From Vasconcelosia minhoensis LEGE 07310 (GTDB taxonomy: Bacteria; Cyanobacteriota; Cyanobacteriia; Phormidesmidales; Phormidesmidaceae), in contig NZ_JADEXG010000001.1 of assembly GCF_015207255.1 (NCBI RefSeq), positions 143,979-207,978 of the forward strand: a DNA stretch of 64,000 nucleotides, given 5' to 3'. Of this stretch, positions 17,135-26,349 are shown in pieces. How positions within the stretch are numbered: the first letter of the stretch is position 1; each line of letters opens with the position of its first letter. The notes below the pieces were generated by a model. It saw only the letters and a list, made by a program, of their open reading frames with translations. It had not been told where the DNA came from and did no database searches. A program made the position numbers and the translations under genes.

Positions 17135-17590
17135 TTACTTGTTTTCATTGACTAGCGGAAGTAGCATTTGGGGGAGTTGCTCTAGAATTAACTGATCAGT
17201 GATGGGGCCTCGGGTGACGCTACCCCAGAGATAATAATCCAGGCTGCTGGTTAACCACCGCTTGCAACTCCACTGGAAGCAGGGCTAATTGTTCAGCACT
17301 AAAGGCCGAGGAGTCAGCTGGTGCTGACAGGTGCAGATCAACCTTTAATACTCGCCGGTGGGCAGACCATTCCTGAAAGTGGCTGTGGGTGAGATTCTGC
17401 TCGCATTGGAGAAAACTATTCTGGCTATCCTCTTGATGGCTATCATCCAGGTCGATCCGCAGATTAAACCCAAACTCCAGTGTTAGGCCCGGTGCTTCCG
17501 GTAATTTTTCTTCGATCAGAACGTCCTGAAGCCAGTAGTCGCGAATTAGCAGGTTCAGCCCGTGGCGCAGGTTTATCGATCGCTGATAAG
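17135..17590 (-). pseudogene. Fossil: AraC regulator N-terminal part joined to a FecB-like C-terminus
   Basis: From 17590 down to TAG at 17220-17222 the minus strand reads LRHGLNLLIRDYWLQDVL, LTLEFGFNLRIDLDD and HRRVLKVDLHLS, which aligns with the sensor domain of the five AraC regulators here. In a different frame at 17248-17135 it reads LDYYLWGSVTRGPITDQLIL and LPLVNENK before TAA (17135-17137), the usual end of a FecB-like binding protein. The DNA-binding domain, any receptor and most of the binding protein have been deleted between them. Confidence 0.75.
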
Positions 17591-17660
17591 TAGATGAGCA
17601 AAATTATTTTCCAGATGTTGAGGCTCCCTGAGTCCTCCCATACTAGCGGAGGCTGAATTC

Positions 17661-17690
17661 AAAGCCCCCAAAATTGGGGGTTTGGGGGCC
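17661..17690. repeat. GC-rich palindromic repeat (dispersed family)
   Basis: AAAGCCCCCAAAATTGGGGG followed by TTTGGGGGCC forms a stem of CCCCC/GGGGG. Related copies lie at 54115-54160 and 58001-58078. It sits in the 200-bp gap between the araC/fecB fossil and the Uma2 gene at 17792. Confidence 0.65.
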
Positions 17691-17791
17691 TGCGCGAGCA
17701 ATCAAACTTGCTACTTGTTTTTGTAAACGATTAAGTTGACCTACTTAGCCCCGACTCTGGGAAAAGGCATGTCTCAAGTGACTGCCCATGG

Positions 17792-18400
17792 CTATAGAAA
17801 CAGTTGAGCAATAGGAATGCTGAACCCTGGCAGTAGGGGTGAGGTTAGGGTATCATCCCCAACGAGAGTGCCGACAAGTTGGAGTTGCGCCTCTATCCGG
17901 CGATAAATTTCTAGAGTTTTAAGCTGCCAGCTGACAATCCAATATTCTTGAACGCCATGGAGAGAGTAGAGCTTGAGCTTAACTTCTTTATCCCGGCGCT
18001 CGTTTAGGTCTCCTGGGGAAAGCACCTCGATGATGAGTTCAGGGGCGACAACGAGGTGCCCGGCGGCGTCGATGCCGTTAGCGAGGCGAGCATTGCTGGC
18101 CCAAACCACGTCGGGAACCACGGCATCGCTGGGGGTAAAAATAACGCCAGGAGCTTCAAAGGCTTTACCGAGCTGAGTCTGTCTAGACCAAATCGCCAGT
18201 TCCACATGGATGTTGCCCCCTGCATCCTGGTGACGAATGTGGGGCGCGCGGGCCACGTACAGGTCTCCACTGATGATTTCGTAGCGCTTCCAACCGCCCT
18301 CGTCGGGCATGGCATCGAGGTCTCGGGTAATCCAGCGGCGGGCGTCGGCAACCATCGGATTTGCGATTGGGCTAGCTTTCTCCAGTTTAGTCAATTTCAC
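17792..18400 (-). CDS. Uma2-family endonuclease-like protein
   Basis: 202 residues, typical full length. Core motifs: GWKRYEIISGDLYV (first Glu), SDAVVPDVVWAS (PD), VAPELIIEVLSPGDLNERRD (E-x-V then S-P) and KVKLKLYSLHGVQEYWIV-like DKEVKLKLYSLHGVQEYWIV. Its start overlaps the stop of the upstream binding-protein gene by 4 bp, so it may be co-transcribed with the module C iron genes. Confidence 0.88.
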   Translation of the reverse strand: MKLTKLEKASPIANPMVADARRWITRDLDAMPDEGGWKRYEIISGDLYVARAPHIRHQDAGGNIHVELAIWSRQTQLGKAFEAPGVIFTPSDAVVPDVVWASNARLANGIDAAGHLVVAPELIIEVLSPGDLNERRDKEVKLKLYSLHGVQEYWIVSWQLKTLEIYRRIEAQLQLVGTLVGDDTLTSPLLPGFSIPIAQLFL

Positions 18401-19431
18401 CGGATGAGCGGCGCTAACCGATCGAGATACAGCTCAAGAATGACATTGGCAGCTAAGGGACCTCGCATCGTAGACAGCCGGGCATCGATGAAATAGACCC
18501 GCCCGGCCCGAGTAACGGGAATTTGTTGCAGCGTAGGAATTTTACTCCATTCGCGCCGACGTGCTTGCCAGCCCTGGTCATCGCCCTGCTCCGTCTCATC
18601 ATAGGCAACCACCATAATGATGTCAGCATTTAGCTGGGGTAACACTTCAACAGAAAGTTGAGAAGAGCATTCTGGCGAATTTCCCTTTTGGCGCACCAGT
18701 TGAAACCCAAGCGCCTTCAGCAATCTGGAAAACTCGCTACAATAGTATGTTCTAATCTCACGCTTGAGGTTACCCGAGCTCAGCAACAGCACCCGAGGAT
18801 ACTTTTCTGTAACCGGGGCAAGCTGCTGTCGGACTTCGGCAATATGTGCTTCATACTCAGCCATGGTCTGCTCCAGCTGAGCGGCTCGGTCTAACACTTG
18901 AGCCACCACTCGAATGCTTTGTTGCCATCCCCCTGCTTCGTCATCGACTAATACCGTCGGCGCAATCTGAGACAGCAGTTCGTACTGGCTTTGACTGCCC
19001 TGCCAGTCCTCACCCAGGATGACATCCGGATCGAGCTGAGCCAGCGCTTCTAGAGAAGGGCTATGCCGGTCGCCCAGGTTAACCGGCTGAGTCGTGATGC
19101 GGCTCCCCAAATAGGGGATTTGCTGGCTAGGCTGATCGAATTTAGACTGCCGTAGCAGATCGCTGGTGACATCGGCGGCGCTGTATCCGGCGGGTTCTAC
19201 CCCAAGGGAGAGCATCATATCTAGAATATAGGGGCTGAGAGCGGCCACCTGGCGGGGCACCCCACAAATCTCGGTTTGGCCCTTGGCATGGGCGATCATT
19301 CGACAGTTTGCAGAAACAGGCGAAGTGGCCTCAGGCTGCATAGGAGGAGAATTACCGCTACAGCTCCAGCTGAGGAAAACGATTAGAATAAACAGCAGCA
19401 CCGATTGAAAAAAGCGCTCGGTCTTTCTCAT
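18397..19431 (-). CDS. FecB-like ferric-siderophore-binding lipoprotein (module C)
   Basis: About 344 residues from the ATG at 19431, which gives leader MRKTERFFQSVLLFILIVFL and lipobox SWSC (Cys24); a longer frame to 19533 would overlap the receptor gene. Features: AHAKGQTEICGVPRQVAAL, LDPDVILGEDWQ, LLSQIAPTVLVDDE and RGPLAANVILELYLDRL. The N-lobe carries a longer loop than in the sibling proteins. It starts 68 bp after the receptor gene and overlaps a Uma2 gene at its 3' end. Confidence 0.9.
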   Translation of the reverse strand: MRKTERFFQSVLLFILIVFLSWSCSGNSPPMQPEATSPVSANCRMIAHAKGQTEICGVPRQVAALSPYILDMMLSLGVEPAGYSAADVTSDLLRQSKFDQPSQQIPYLGSRITTQPVNLGDRHSPSLEALAQLDPDVILGEDWQGSQSQYELLSQIAPTVLVDDEAGGWQQSIRVVAQVLDRAAQLEQTMAEYEAHIAEVRQQLAPVTEKYPRVLLLSSGNLKREIRTYYCSEFSRLLKALGFQLVRQKGNSPECSSQLSVEVLPQLNADIIMVVAYDETEQGDDQGWQARRREWSKIPTLQQIPVTRAGRVYFIDARLSTMRGPLAANVILELYLDRLAPLIR

Positions 19432-19499
19432 GAGCTGATTGATCCAGTGAATTTCCGGTGAACCTGTCGTAAAACCATAGCAACCCTGGCTTGTACGCT

Positions 19500-22103
19500 T
19501 TAGAACGTTCTGCGGTAGCTGAGCGTAACCCATCTCCCCGGTGCAGCTGTATTGCTGGTTTCAGAAAAAGGCGCAAAGAATTGCGAATAGACGGGGAAAT
19601 AGTCTGTATTCAACAGGTTTTGAATGCCGAGCGACAGCTCTCCGCCACCGAGACTCACGCTGCTTAATAAATCAAGCGTAATGTAGCTGTCAATGGGGGC
19701 ATCATCGGTACCCGCCTCAAAGCCGCGATCGCGATCGCCAGAATACAGCAGCTGCAAACGATTTCGCCAGCCGGGTAAGGTTTCGTTTTCCACGTAGGCC
19801 GTAATCTTAAGCGGCGGAATCACCAGGCTATTGAGCGCCGTAAACTCTCCGTCTTCGTTTTCATCTTCCCCCTCTAACCCGGCGACAGTGCTCCCTAATC
19901 TCCAGTCATCGCCAGGTTGCCAGTCCAGGGCGGCTTCTACACCATACACCTGCTGCGGGGCTCGAATCGTTCGCAAGGGTCCACCCTCGGTTGGTTCAAA
20001 GTTCGTGCCGAGGCTAGAGTAGTTGTAAAATCCAGCCAAAGAGGCCTGCACTGAGTTCCAATTACCCCGTAGGCCAATTTCGTAGTTATCGACCTTTTGC
20101 GGCTGCGTCAGGTCGATGTCGGCTTCAACGGCGAATCCGGCAGGGGCAAACCGCAGTACCCGGCCAATATCCGGTAGTGAAAAGCCTTGGGAAAAGCTGG
20201 TAAACGCCGTTAGCGCCTCGGTAATGTCGTAGGCAAGGCCAGCATTGAAGACAAAATCTTCGGCGTTCAAGGTACCGCCTTCAACGTCATTTCCTTCGAA
20301 GGTGGTGTAGTCGTCTGCGTTTACCCTGAGATTGACATAGCGGGCTCCACTACTGAGCGCGAGGCGATCGGAAATATCCCACTGAAGCTGCGCAAAAATT
20401 CCCAAATCATTCAGGGTATAGGGGGGCACAAAATCAATCTGATCAATTTTGCGAAAGATCCGTCCACCGCTCTCGTCGAAGGCTTCAGGATCGAATATGT
20501 TAAAGCTCTGGGAGCTATTTTCTCGCACATAGTCCACTCCCCACAGCAGGCTAGCGGTCTCTTCCGGGTTGAAGGGGGTGTTGACCTGTAAGCGCCCTCC
20601 CCACTGTTGAGTATCGCCTGGCGATTGAAGAATAAAGTCAAAGAACTCGCGGGAGTCTCTGGGTAGCCCCCCTACAAACGCATAGTCGCGGAAAAAGACC
20701 TGCCCCTCCAGTTGGCTATTTAGCAAATCATCGTTGAAATATTGCAGGGTGAGATTCGTTGTCTCCAGCTGTCCGCCGTCGGGGGCACCAATGATTTGGG
20801 TGCCTTCTGGCAGCTCAATCGCCCGCGCTCTTTGTACCCCCGGAATCTCTTCAACTTCGGGATCGCTAATGTAATTGGCATCCTGCTCCTGGCGGAAATA
20901 ATTAAAGGTAAAGTTGAGCCGCTGCACCGGGTCTAGCTCGGCTCCGAGCCGGACCAATACGTTGACCTCATCGGTCTCTGCATCTCTGTATTCGCTGGGG
21001 ATGCGATCGCCATTGGCGTCGTAGTAAACTCCTCGCGATTGGTAAGAAATGCTGCCTAAAGCGCTCTCGGTATCCGTCGTTGCAGAGACTGAATAGCGCG
21101 CACGATAGCCAAACCCATCCTCCGCTAGGAAGGCGCCATTGGCAATGGCGCCACTGCCGCCGACGTCGATCGTATGCCGGATGGGGGCCTCATCCGGTTG
21201 GCGCGTAATAATGTTAATTAAGCCTCCGGTGGCCTGAGCGCCATAGATTGCATTGGGGCCTCGCACCACCTCAATCCGCTCAATTGCTTGCGGATCGATG
21301 GTGGTCAGGAAAGCGGGAATTGAGCCCAGGTTAGTGTTTTGGGGAACACCGTCAATTAAAACAGAAATGTCACGGCCCCGGAGGCTTTGGCCAAAGGTAT
21401 TGGTCCGTCCAGTGGGCGCGCTAAAGCCAGGCACCAGCTGAGATAGGATATCTCCCAAGTCTTGGTTCAGGCGCGTTTGATCCTCAATCTCTTCACGGGT
21501 AATCACCGTGACCGAGCGGGGAATATCCTGTAACTCTTCCTCCGTTCGGGTCGCCGTCACCACCACCTGAATCGCATCCTCATCGACATCAACAGCGGTT
21601 TCCACCCCGGGCGTCACGCTCAACACCAAATTTCCAGTCATCGTGCTCACCTCAACTTGCGGTGGGGCATCCGTTCCCGTAATTGAGATCCTAACCCCGC
21701 CCTCGGGCTGATTCGTCACGCTCACCAAGGCGATTCCGGCAGCGGGGCTAAATTGCTCAAACGGCTCTCCCGCCGGCAAGTCCAGCACTGCATCCGGAAT
21801 ATCTGCAACCAGGGCATTGCCCACGGTTCGGCTGCTGGGAGCGGTTAGTTCGCGGCCAGCAGTCTCTAGCACAATTTGCACTCCGGCCTCCGTCTCGTCT
21901 ACCCGGATCCCCGTAATTGAAACCTGAGCAGTTTGCGCCATCCAGTCTCGAACCGGGGTAGCGGGCGGTTCTAAAGCCTCTGAAGCCGGCTCTGTGGCCC
22001 AGCTGGTGGGACTACTCATCAGCAGACATCCTGAGAGGCAAAGCGCCAATCCACAAGACCCTTGCTTGCCCGTCAACCGACGCACTTTGGTTAATGAATT
22101 CAT
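19500..22103 (-). CDS. AMIN-domain TonB-dependent siderophore receptor (module C)
   Basis: About 867 residues from the ATG at 22103; a GTG at 22121 is the alternative. A hydrophobic leader (CGLALCLSGCLLMSSPTSWA) is followed by an AMIN domain, IQVVVTATRTEEELQDIPRS, a plug with LRGRDISVLIDGVPQNTN and GAQATGGLINIITR, and a barrel ending LSYRRTF. It is closely related in sequence to the receptors at 1877, 26350, 33419 and 37523, so these arose by duplication. It is followed by its binding protein. Confidence 0.93.
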   Translation of the reverse strand: MNSLTKVRRLTGKQGSCGLALCLSGCLLMSSPTSWATEPASEALEPPATPVRDWMAQTAQVSITGIRVDETEAGVQIVLETAGRELTAPSSRTVGNALVADIPDAVLDLPAGEPFEQFSPAAGIALVSVTNQPEGGVRISITGTDAPPQVEVSTMTGNLVLSVTPGVETAVDVDEDAIQVVVTATRTEEELQDIPRSVTVITREEIEDQTRLNQDLGDILSQLVPGFSAPTGRTNTFGQSLRGRDISVLIDGVPQNTNLGSIPAFLTTIDPQAIERIEVVRGPNAIYGAQATGGLINIITRQPDEAPIRHTIDVGGSGAIANGAFLAEDGFGYRARYSVSATTDTESALGSISYQSRGVYYDANGDRIPSEYRDAETDEVNVLVRLGAELDPVQRLNFTFNYFRQEQDANYISDPEVEEIPGVQRARAIELPEGTQIIGAPDGGQLETTNLTLQYFNDDLLNSQLEGQVFFRDYAFVGGLPRDSREFFDFILQSPGDTQQWGGRLQVNTPFNPEETASLLWGVDYVRENSSQSFNIFDPEAFDESGGRIFRKIDQIDFVPPYTLNDLGIFAQLQWDISDRLALSSGARYVNLRVNADDYTTFEGNDVEGGTLNAEDFVFNAGLAYDITEALTAFTSFSQGFSLPDIGRVLRFAPAGFAVEADIDLTQPQKVDNYEIGLRGNWNSVQASLAGFYNYSSLGTNFEPTEGGPLRTIRAPQQVYGVEAALDWQPGDDWRLGSTVAGLEGEDENEDGEFTALNSLVIPPLKITAYVENETLPGWRNRLQLLYSGDRDRGFEAGTDDAPIDSYITLDLLSSVSLGGGELSLGIQNLLNTDYFPVYSQFFAPFSETSNTAAPGRWVTLSYRRTF

Positions 22104-22159
22104 GGGTTTCTCTCCACACACCTTTTGAGATGACTCGCAACTAGCCGCTGCTAAGAACT

Positions 22160-22250
22160 ATTCTCATGAAGATATCCGGAAACGGGGCGGTATAAACGGG
22201 CGCGATCGCTCCCATGCGGATCGTTTTGCGCCCTAGCGGGATTTTTAGGA
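22160..22250 (-). promoter_or_regulatory. Receptor C promoter: paired repeats and TTCTCA element
   Basis: ATGCGGATCGTTTTGCG (from 22214) and TAGCGGGATTTTTAGG (from 22234) form a direct pair with 20-21 bp spacing. ATTCTCATGAAGAT at 22160-22173 occupies the place of the palindrome, with GATATCT as a possible -10 in the sense direction. About 45 bp of this site are duplicated at 24208-24258. Confidence 0.55.
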
Positions 22251-22315
22251 AAAAGCGGGTAGATGGATGAGCAGATGGGTCGGAAAACTCAGCCCTTCCA
22301 ACCGTTGACGTCTGT

Positions 22316-23005
22316 CTAAGAGGAGTATTGATCAGGATCAATGCCTTGGGCTTTCAGAAGCTCCGCCAGCCGGTCTGCCCGCTGGCGTTCCTGCACCGCT
22401 TTTTCGTCACCAGTCAACAGCAGGCTTCCTTGGGAGTTGCACCAGCGCAGCCAGGTGTCTTGCCGTCCTTCAAACGTTCCCTGCCAGAGGGTCAAGCCCA
22501 GATTCACCTGCTCTAGCCACGGTTCAGCCTGTTCTGTGTAGTGCAGCCCCCTTAGTTCATAAAGGTGCAGCGGTTGCTCTCCTAGCCGGGCCGCCGGATC
22601 GTAAACGACATAGTAGCCTACTCGCATTTGAGCGTAGGTCTGAAGCTTATCGGCCAGCTCATTACCCACTCGGTTCGAGACAATTTCCAGCACGATTTCT
22701 GGGGGCTTGCCAAAATTCCACATCAGGTAGCAGCGATTAGGCTTTTCCCACCAGTCTTCAGGGACCTGAACATCTAAGCTAACGAACACATCTGGCACAA
22801 TTGCAGGCTGATTCACGGTGTGATAAATCCCGACATTGGCCTCGGCGAGAAACGGCTCGGTCCGCCAGGAACTGTAGAGACTGCTGACCAGCAATCGCTG
22901 CTGCTTGGCCGAAGCAAAATTATCCACCGGCGTATCATCCTCGGTGATTAGCGCATTGGCATCTGGGAAGGTCACCTGATCGGCAACGGCTATGGGGTTA
23001 ATCAT
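22316..23005 (-). CDS. Uma2-family endonuclease-like protein
   Basis: 229 residues. Core: NQPAIVPDVFVSLDVQVP, GKPPEIVLEIVSNRVGNE and KLQTYAQMRVGYYVVYDP, then LTLWQGTFEGRQDTWLRWC. A paralogue with high identity lies at 24284-25060. The two genes, each preceded by a copy of the same operator-like block, are traces of a tandem duplication that also included an AraC gene. Confidence 0.87.
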   Translation of the reverse strand: MINPIAVADQVTFPDANALITEDDTPVDNFASAKQQRLLVSSLYSSWRTEPFLAEANVGIYHTVNQPAIVPDVFVSLDVQVPEDWWEKPNRCYLMWNFGKPPEIVLEIVSNRVGNELADKLQTYAQMRVGYYVVYDPAARLGEQPLHLYELRGLHYTEQAEPWLEQVNLGLTLWQGTFEGRQDTWLRWCNSQGSLLLTGDEKAVQERQRADRLAELLKAQGIDPDQYSS

Positions 23006-23054
23006 CAGAGACTGCCTGGACCAGAACTGCCTCCATTATAGGTCTAGCTGCTGA

Positions 23055-24050
23055 CTAGCCAGACTGCCGACCTAAAAGATAGGCTTTTGGGTTAACGCCA
23101 AACCGCTTGCGGAAGGCCACCGCAAACCGACTTTGATTGGCATAGCCCACCGACTGGGCCACCTCTTTAACGTTCAAACGGCGGCTGTTGAGCAACTCTC
23201 GCGCGGTTTCCATGCGGTGGCGGTGCAGATAGCCAAATACCGTAGTCCCAAACACTGCCTTAAACCCGACCTTGAGCTTGTAGTCATTCAGGCTCACCTG
23301 CCGCGCTAGCTCCATCAGCGAGGGCGGGTTCTCAGGGTTTTCTTCAAGAATTTTTTGGGCGGCGTAGATGCGATCAACATCATCAGGGTTGAGGGACACT
23401 GGCGTTTTTACAGGAAGCTCAGACTCTTTTAGCTGCGCTAGCTTGAGAGCAATCAGCTCTAGGCACTTGCTTTCTAAATAGATTTGTTTGGTTTTGCCCT
23501 GAAACGGGCAGTACAGAATTTGCTCCAAGGCCGACCGCATGGCGGGGGTGATGGCATTGATTTCGCTAAACCAGCCGCCTTCCCTGGCTTCAATACAGGG
23601 TCTAATCCCTTCGGGTAACTCATCTAGAGCATCGGTAACTAGCCGGGTAAGCCCATCCACAGAGTCCAGGTGCAGGTCAACCTTCAGCACCGGATCGTTG
23701 GCGTAGGTGATCCATAGACAGTCATCCGGTTCGTTACAGGTACCCCATTCGATAAAATTGTCGCCTGTGCACTTGCCGCTACGGTTCCCCGATAGATTAA
23801 ACCCCAACTCACTGCTTGTAAATCTTCCAGGTTGGGATGTTGCGGCTACGCATAGGTCATCATGCAGCTGATAGTTGAACAGACAAAGATTAATTTCTCG
23901 AAGTTGAATTTGGTGAATATAGCCCCGACCTAACCGCTGAGGAACCACCTGCTGAAGCTCGCCATAGCCCTGAGCATTTAATGACAGAGGCAGGGGATTG
24001 GTCGTTTGCCAAAGCTCGTCGTAGTCGGTGCGAGAAAGCGTGATAGCCAT
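23055..24050 (-). CDS. AraC-family regulator, PchR-like (module C)
   Basis: 331 residues beginning MAITLSRTDYDELWQ. The sensor domain contains NLCLFNYQLHDDLCVA and GFNLSGNRSGKCTGDNFIEW. The DNA-binding domain has LMELARQVSLNDYKLKVGF, FGTTVFGYLHRHRMETAREL and VKEVAQSVGYANQSRFAVAF. It lies upstream of the module C receptor with a Uma2 gene between them. Debris of a very similar regulator lies at 25118-25385. Confidence 0.9.
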   Translation of the reverse strand: MAITLSRTDYDELWQTTNPLPLSLNAQGYGELQQVVPQRLGRGYIHQIQLREINLCLFNYQLHDDLCVAATSQPGRFTSSELGFNLSGNRSGKCTGDNFIEWGTCNEPDDCLWITYANDPVLKVDLHLDSVDGLTRLVTDALDELPEGIRPCIEAREGGWFSEINAITPAMRSALEQILYCPFQGKTKQIYLESKCLELIALKLAQLKESELPVKTPVSLNPDDVDRIYAAQKILEENPENPPSLMELARQVSLNDYKLKVGFKAVFGTTVFGYLHRHRMETARELLNSRRLNVKEVAQSVGYANQSRFAVAFRKRFGVNPKAYLLGRQSG

Positions 24051-24087
24051 AGGGCAATAGTAAAAACTGGGGGCCGAAAAACTTTAA

Positions 24088-24258
24088 TGAGATCTATTCT
24101 CAACTGATTTCGGCTTTACGTCAAGGCTCTCATTAAGCCAGCCCAGCGGCAGAACCTGCCCTGAGTCAGCGAGAAAAGCGAGAGCTGGGGTCAGCCATGA
24201 GGGTAGCGCGATCGCTCCCATCCGGATCGCTTTGCGCCCTACGCGGATTTTTTGCTTA
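24088..24258 (-). promoter_or_regulatory. Operator-like region upstream of regulator C (orphan repeat pair)
   Basis: TGAGATCTATTCTCAA at 24088-24103 is the iron-box-like element. CCGGATCGCTTTGCG from 24222 and GCGGATTTTTTGC from 24243 are spaced 21 bp, and the block 24208-24258 nearly repeats the receptor C operator. No receptor gene starts here, so the pair is probably left from a tandem duplication. Confidence 0.5.
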
Positions 24259-24283
24259 AAATTTATTTGCCCGACTTCGAAAC

Positions 24284-25060
24284 CTATAGCCCTGACAGAT
24301 CGCCTGGATCGATGCCTTGAGCTTTTAGAAGCTCCGCTAGCCTTTCTGCGCGTTGGCGTTCCTGCTCTGCCCGTTGGCGTTCCTGCTCTGCCCGTTGGTG
24401 TTCCTGTTCTGCCCGCTGGTGTTCCTGCTCTGCCCGCTGGCGTTCCTGCTCTGCTTTTTCGTCCCCCGTCAGCAATATATGTCCCTGGGCATCATACCAA
24501 CGCAGCCAAGTATCCTGCCGCCCTTCAAACTCCCCTTGCCAAAGGGTTAACCCAATACCCATGGGCTCCAGCCACAGCTCCGACTGTTCAACATAGTGCC
24601 ATCCGCGCAGTTCGTAAAGGTATAGCGGTTGCTCTCCTAATTGCGTTGCCGGATCGTAGACGATGCAATAACCTGCTCGCATTTGAGCATAGGTTTGCAG
24701 CTTACTGGTTAGCTCGCCACCGACTCGGTTTGAGACAATTTCCAGCACAACTTCTGGTGGCTTGCCAAAATTCCATACCAGATAGCAACGGTTAGGCTTC
24801 TCCCACCAGTCCGCAGGGACCTGCACATCCAGACTGACAAACATATCAGGCACGATGGCGGGTTGGCTCACCGCATGATAAATGCCAACATTTGCTTCAG
24901 CCAGAAAAGTAGAACCAGTCAGAGAGCTATAGAGACTACTGACCAGCAACCGCTGCTGCTTTGCCGAAGCAAAATTGTCCACCGGCGTATCATCCTCGGT
25001 CGTGAGTAGATTAGCGTCTGGGAGTATGACCTCGTCGGTTGTGGCCAGTGGGTTGCTCAT
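24284..25060 (-). CDS. Uma2-family protein with repeated Q-R-A-E coiled-coil tail
   Basis: 258 residues. The core matches the protein at 22316-23005 (SQPAIVPDMFVSLDVQVPAD, PEVVLEIVSNRVGGELTSKL). After LTGDEKAEQERQRA the tail repeats a 7-residue EQ(E/E)(R/H)QRA unit five times before AERLAELLKAQGIDPGDLSGL. The repeat is in-frame at DNA level (21-bp units, 24360-24450), so copy number may vary by slippage. It was probably produced by the same duplication as 22316-23005. Confidence 0.87.
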   Translation of the reverse strand: MSNPLATTDEVILPDANLLTTEDDTPVDNFASAKQQRLLVSSLYSSLTGSTFLAEANVGIYHAVSQPAIVPDMFVSLDVQVPADWWEKPNRCYLVWNFGKPPEVVLEIVSNRVGGELTSKLQTYAQMRAGYCIVYDPATQLGEQPLYLYELRGWHYVEQSELWLEPMGIGLTLWQGEFEGRQDTWLRWYDAQGHILLTGDEKAEQERQRAEQEHQRAEQEHQRAEQERQRAEQERQRAERLAELLKAQGIDPGDLSGL

Positions 25061-25117
25061 AAGATTCCTACTTTTGCCCGCACTAGCTCTATTGTATGCG
25101 TTTTGTCATGCAAAATG

Positions 25118-25385
25118 AGTCTAATTCCATTCGATGTCGATGCAGATAGCCAAAGACGGTAGTGCCAAATACCTGACGAAACCCAACCTTGAGCTTGTAG
25201 TCATTCAGGCTGACCTGTCACAGTCACCCCATTCAATGAAGCTTTCTCCGGTACACTTCCCATGGCGATTGCCCGATAGATTGAAGCCAATTTCGCCGAT
25301 TACGGGAGCTAGGGCAAGTGCCTTCTCGATGAGCAACACATCTTCGTAAAACTGATACTGAAAAAGGGTAAGCTCGATGCCATGC
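25118..25385 (-). pseudogene. AraC-family regulator with large internal deletion
   Basis: The minus strand from 25385 reads GIELTLFQYQFYEDVLLIEK and IGEIGFNLSGNRHGKCTGES, matching the sensor domain of the regulator at 23055-24050. Near 25217 it jumps, in another frame, to QVSLNDYKLKVGFRQVF and GTTVFGYLHRHRME, the first helix-turn-helix. About 450 bp between them and everything after the second half are missing. Confidence 0.8.
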
Positions 25386-25405
25386 CACTACATCCGTTTA
25401 AGTTC

Positions 25406-26341
25406 TCAAAGCAGGCAATCTTCAACATCTTTGAGAATCTCCTGGGCAGCGAGCAGGCTGCGACCAGCAATCCAGACTTCACCGGGTACCTCACAGACCC
25501 GATCTTTCTGAACGGCTTCCAGCTGTGACCATATCGGATCTTGACTAATGGCGGCTTTGACGAGGCTTCCTTCAAAGTGAGGCGAATAAATTAGAAATAA
25601 GACATCGCCATCTAGACTTGATAGTTTTTCCTGTGAAAGCCGCACAGCATAAGATTGAAACAGGTCTTGGGCAGGGTTGCGACCGAATCCGATATCGTGG
25701 AGAACTGACCCAGAAAAGCTACCCGTGGTATAGGCAGCGATGCGGTTGCGGGCAGTAGCAATTACCGAAACCTCAATCTCGTCGGGAGCTTCAAGGCGCT
25801 GCTGAAGTTCGGTTACCTGGCGATCGTATTCAGCTAAAAGCTGCTCGGCTCGCTGGGGTTGACCCAGTGCCTCGGCAAATAACTGAAAATTCTCCTGCCA
25901 ATCACCCTCTCGACCACTTCCTGATGTAAGGACGGTTGGGGCGATTTGCGATAGTTGTCGATATAACTTACCAGAGCTAATTTTTGAGCCCAATATGAGA
26001 TCGGGGGTAAGCTGCAAAACTGCCTCAAGGTTAGGCTGGTTGTCTTCGCCCACGACTGTGATTTCACTCGCGACGTCGCCCAAGTAGGCAGGTGCATCGC
26101 CATAACGAATGGTACCTACAGGCTGAACATCCAAAGCGAGAGCCGCATCGAGCGCAGCTATATCTAACACTACCACGCGTTCTGGTAAGAGCGGAACTTC
26201 GGAGGTACCCATAGCATGCTCAACCGTCTGGGTTAGGACGTTTGAGGTGACGGGAGGGGCCGTAATACTGGGCTGACAGCCTGCCAACAACGTTCCTATG
26301 GCCATCCATCCAACAAGTTTTTGAGAGCTACATTTTAGCAT
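25406..26341 (-). CDS. FecB-like ferric-siderophore-binding lipoprotein (module D)
   Basis: 311 residues. Lipobox LLAGC with Cys22, HAMGTSEVPLLPERVVVLD, LTPDLILGSKISSGKLYRQL, LSQIAPTVL and C-terminal AGRSLLAAQEILKDVEDCLL. It starts 8 bp after the stop of the receptor gene at 26350, so the two are tightly coupled. Its last residues differ from the siblings (no GPIAAN), suggesting a changed pocket rim or membrane-facing surface. Confidence 0.9.
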   Translation of the reverse strand: MLKCSSQKLVGWMAIGTLLAGCQPSITAPPVTSNVLTQTVEHAMGTSEVPLLPERVVVLDIAALDAALALDVQPVGTIRYGDAPAYLGDVASEITVVGEDNQPNLEAVLQLTPDLILGSKISSGKLYRQLSQIAPTVLTSGSGREGDWQENFQLFAEALGQPQRAEQLLAEYDRQVTELQQRLEAPDEIEVSVIATARNRIAAYTTGSFSGSVLHDIGFGRNPAQDLFQSYAVRLSQEKLSSLDGDVLFLIYSPHFEGSLVKAAISQDPIWSQLEAVQKDRVCEVPGEVWIAGRSLLAAQEILKDVEDCLL

Positions 26342-26349
26342 GATAGGCC

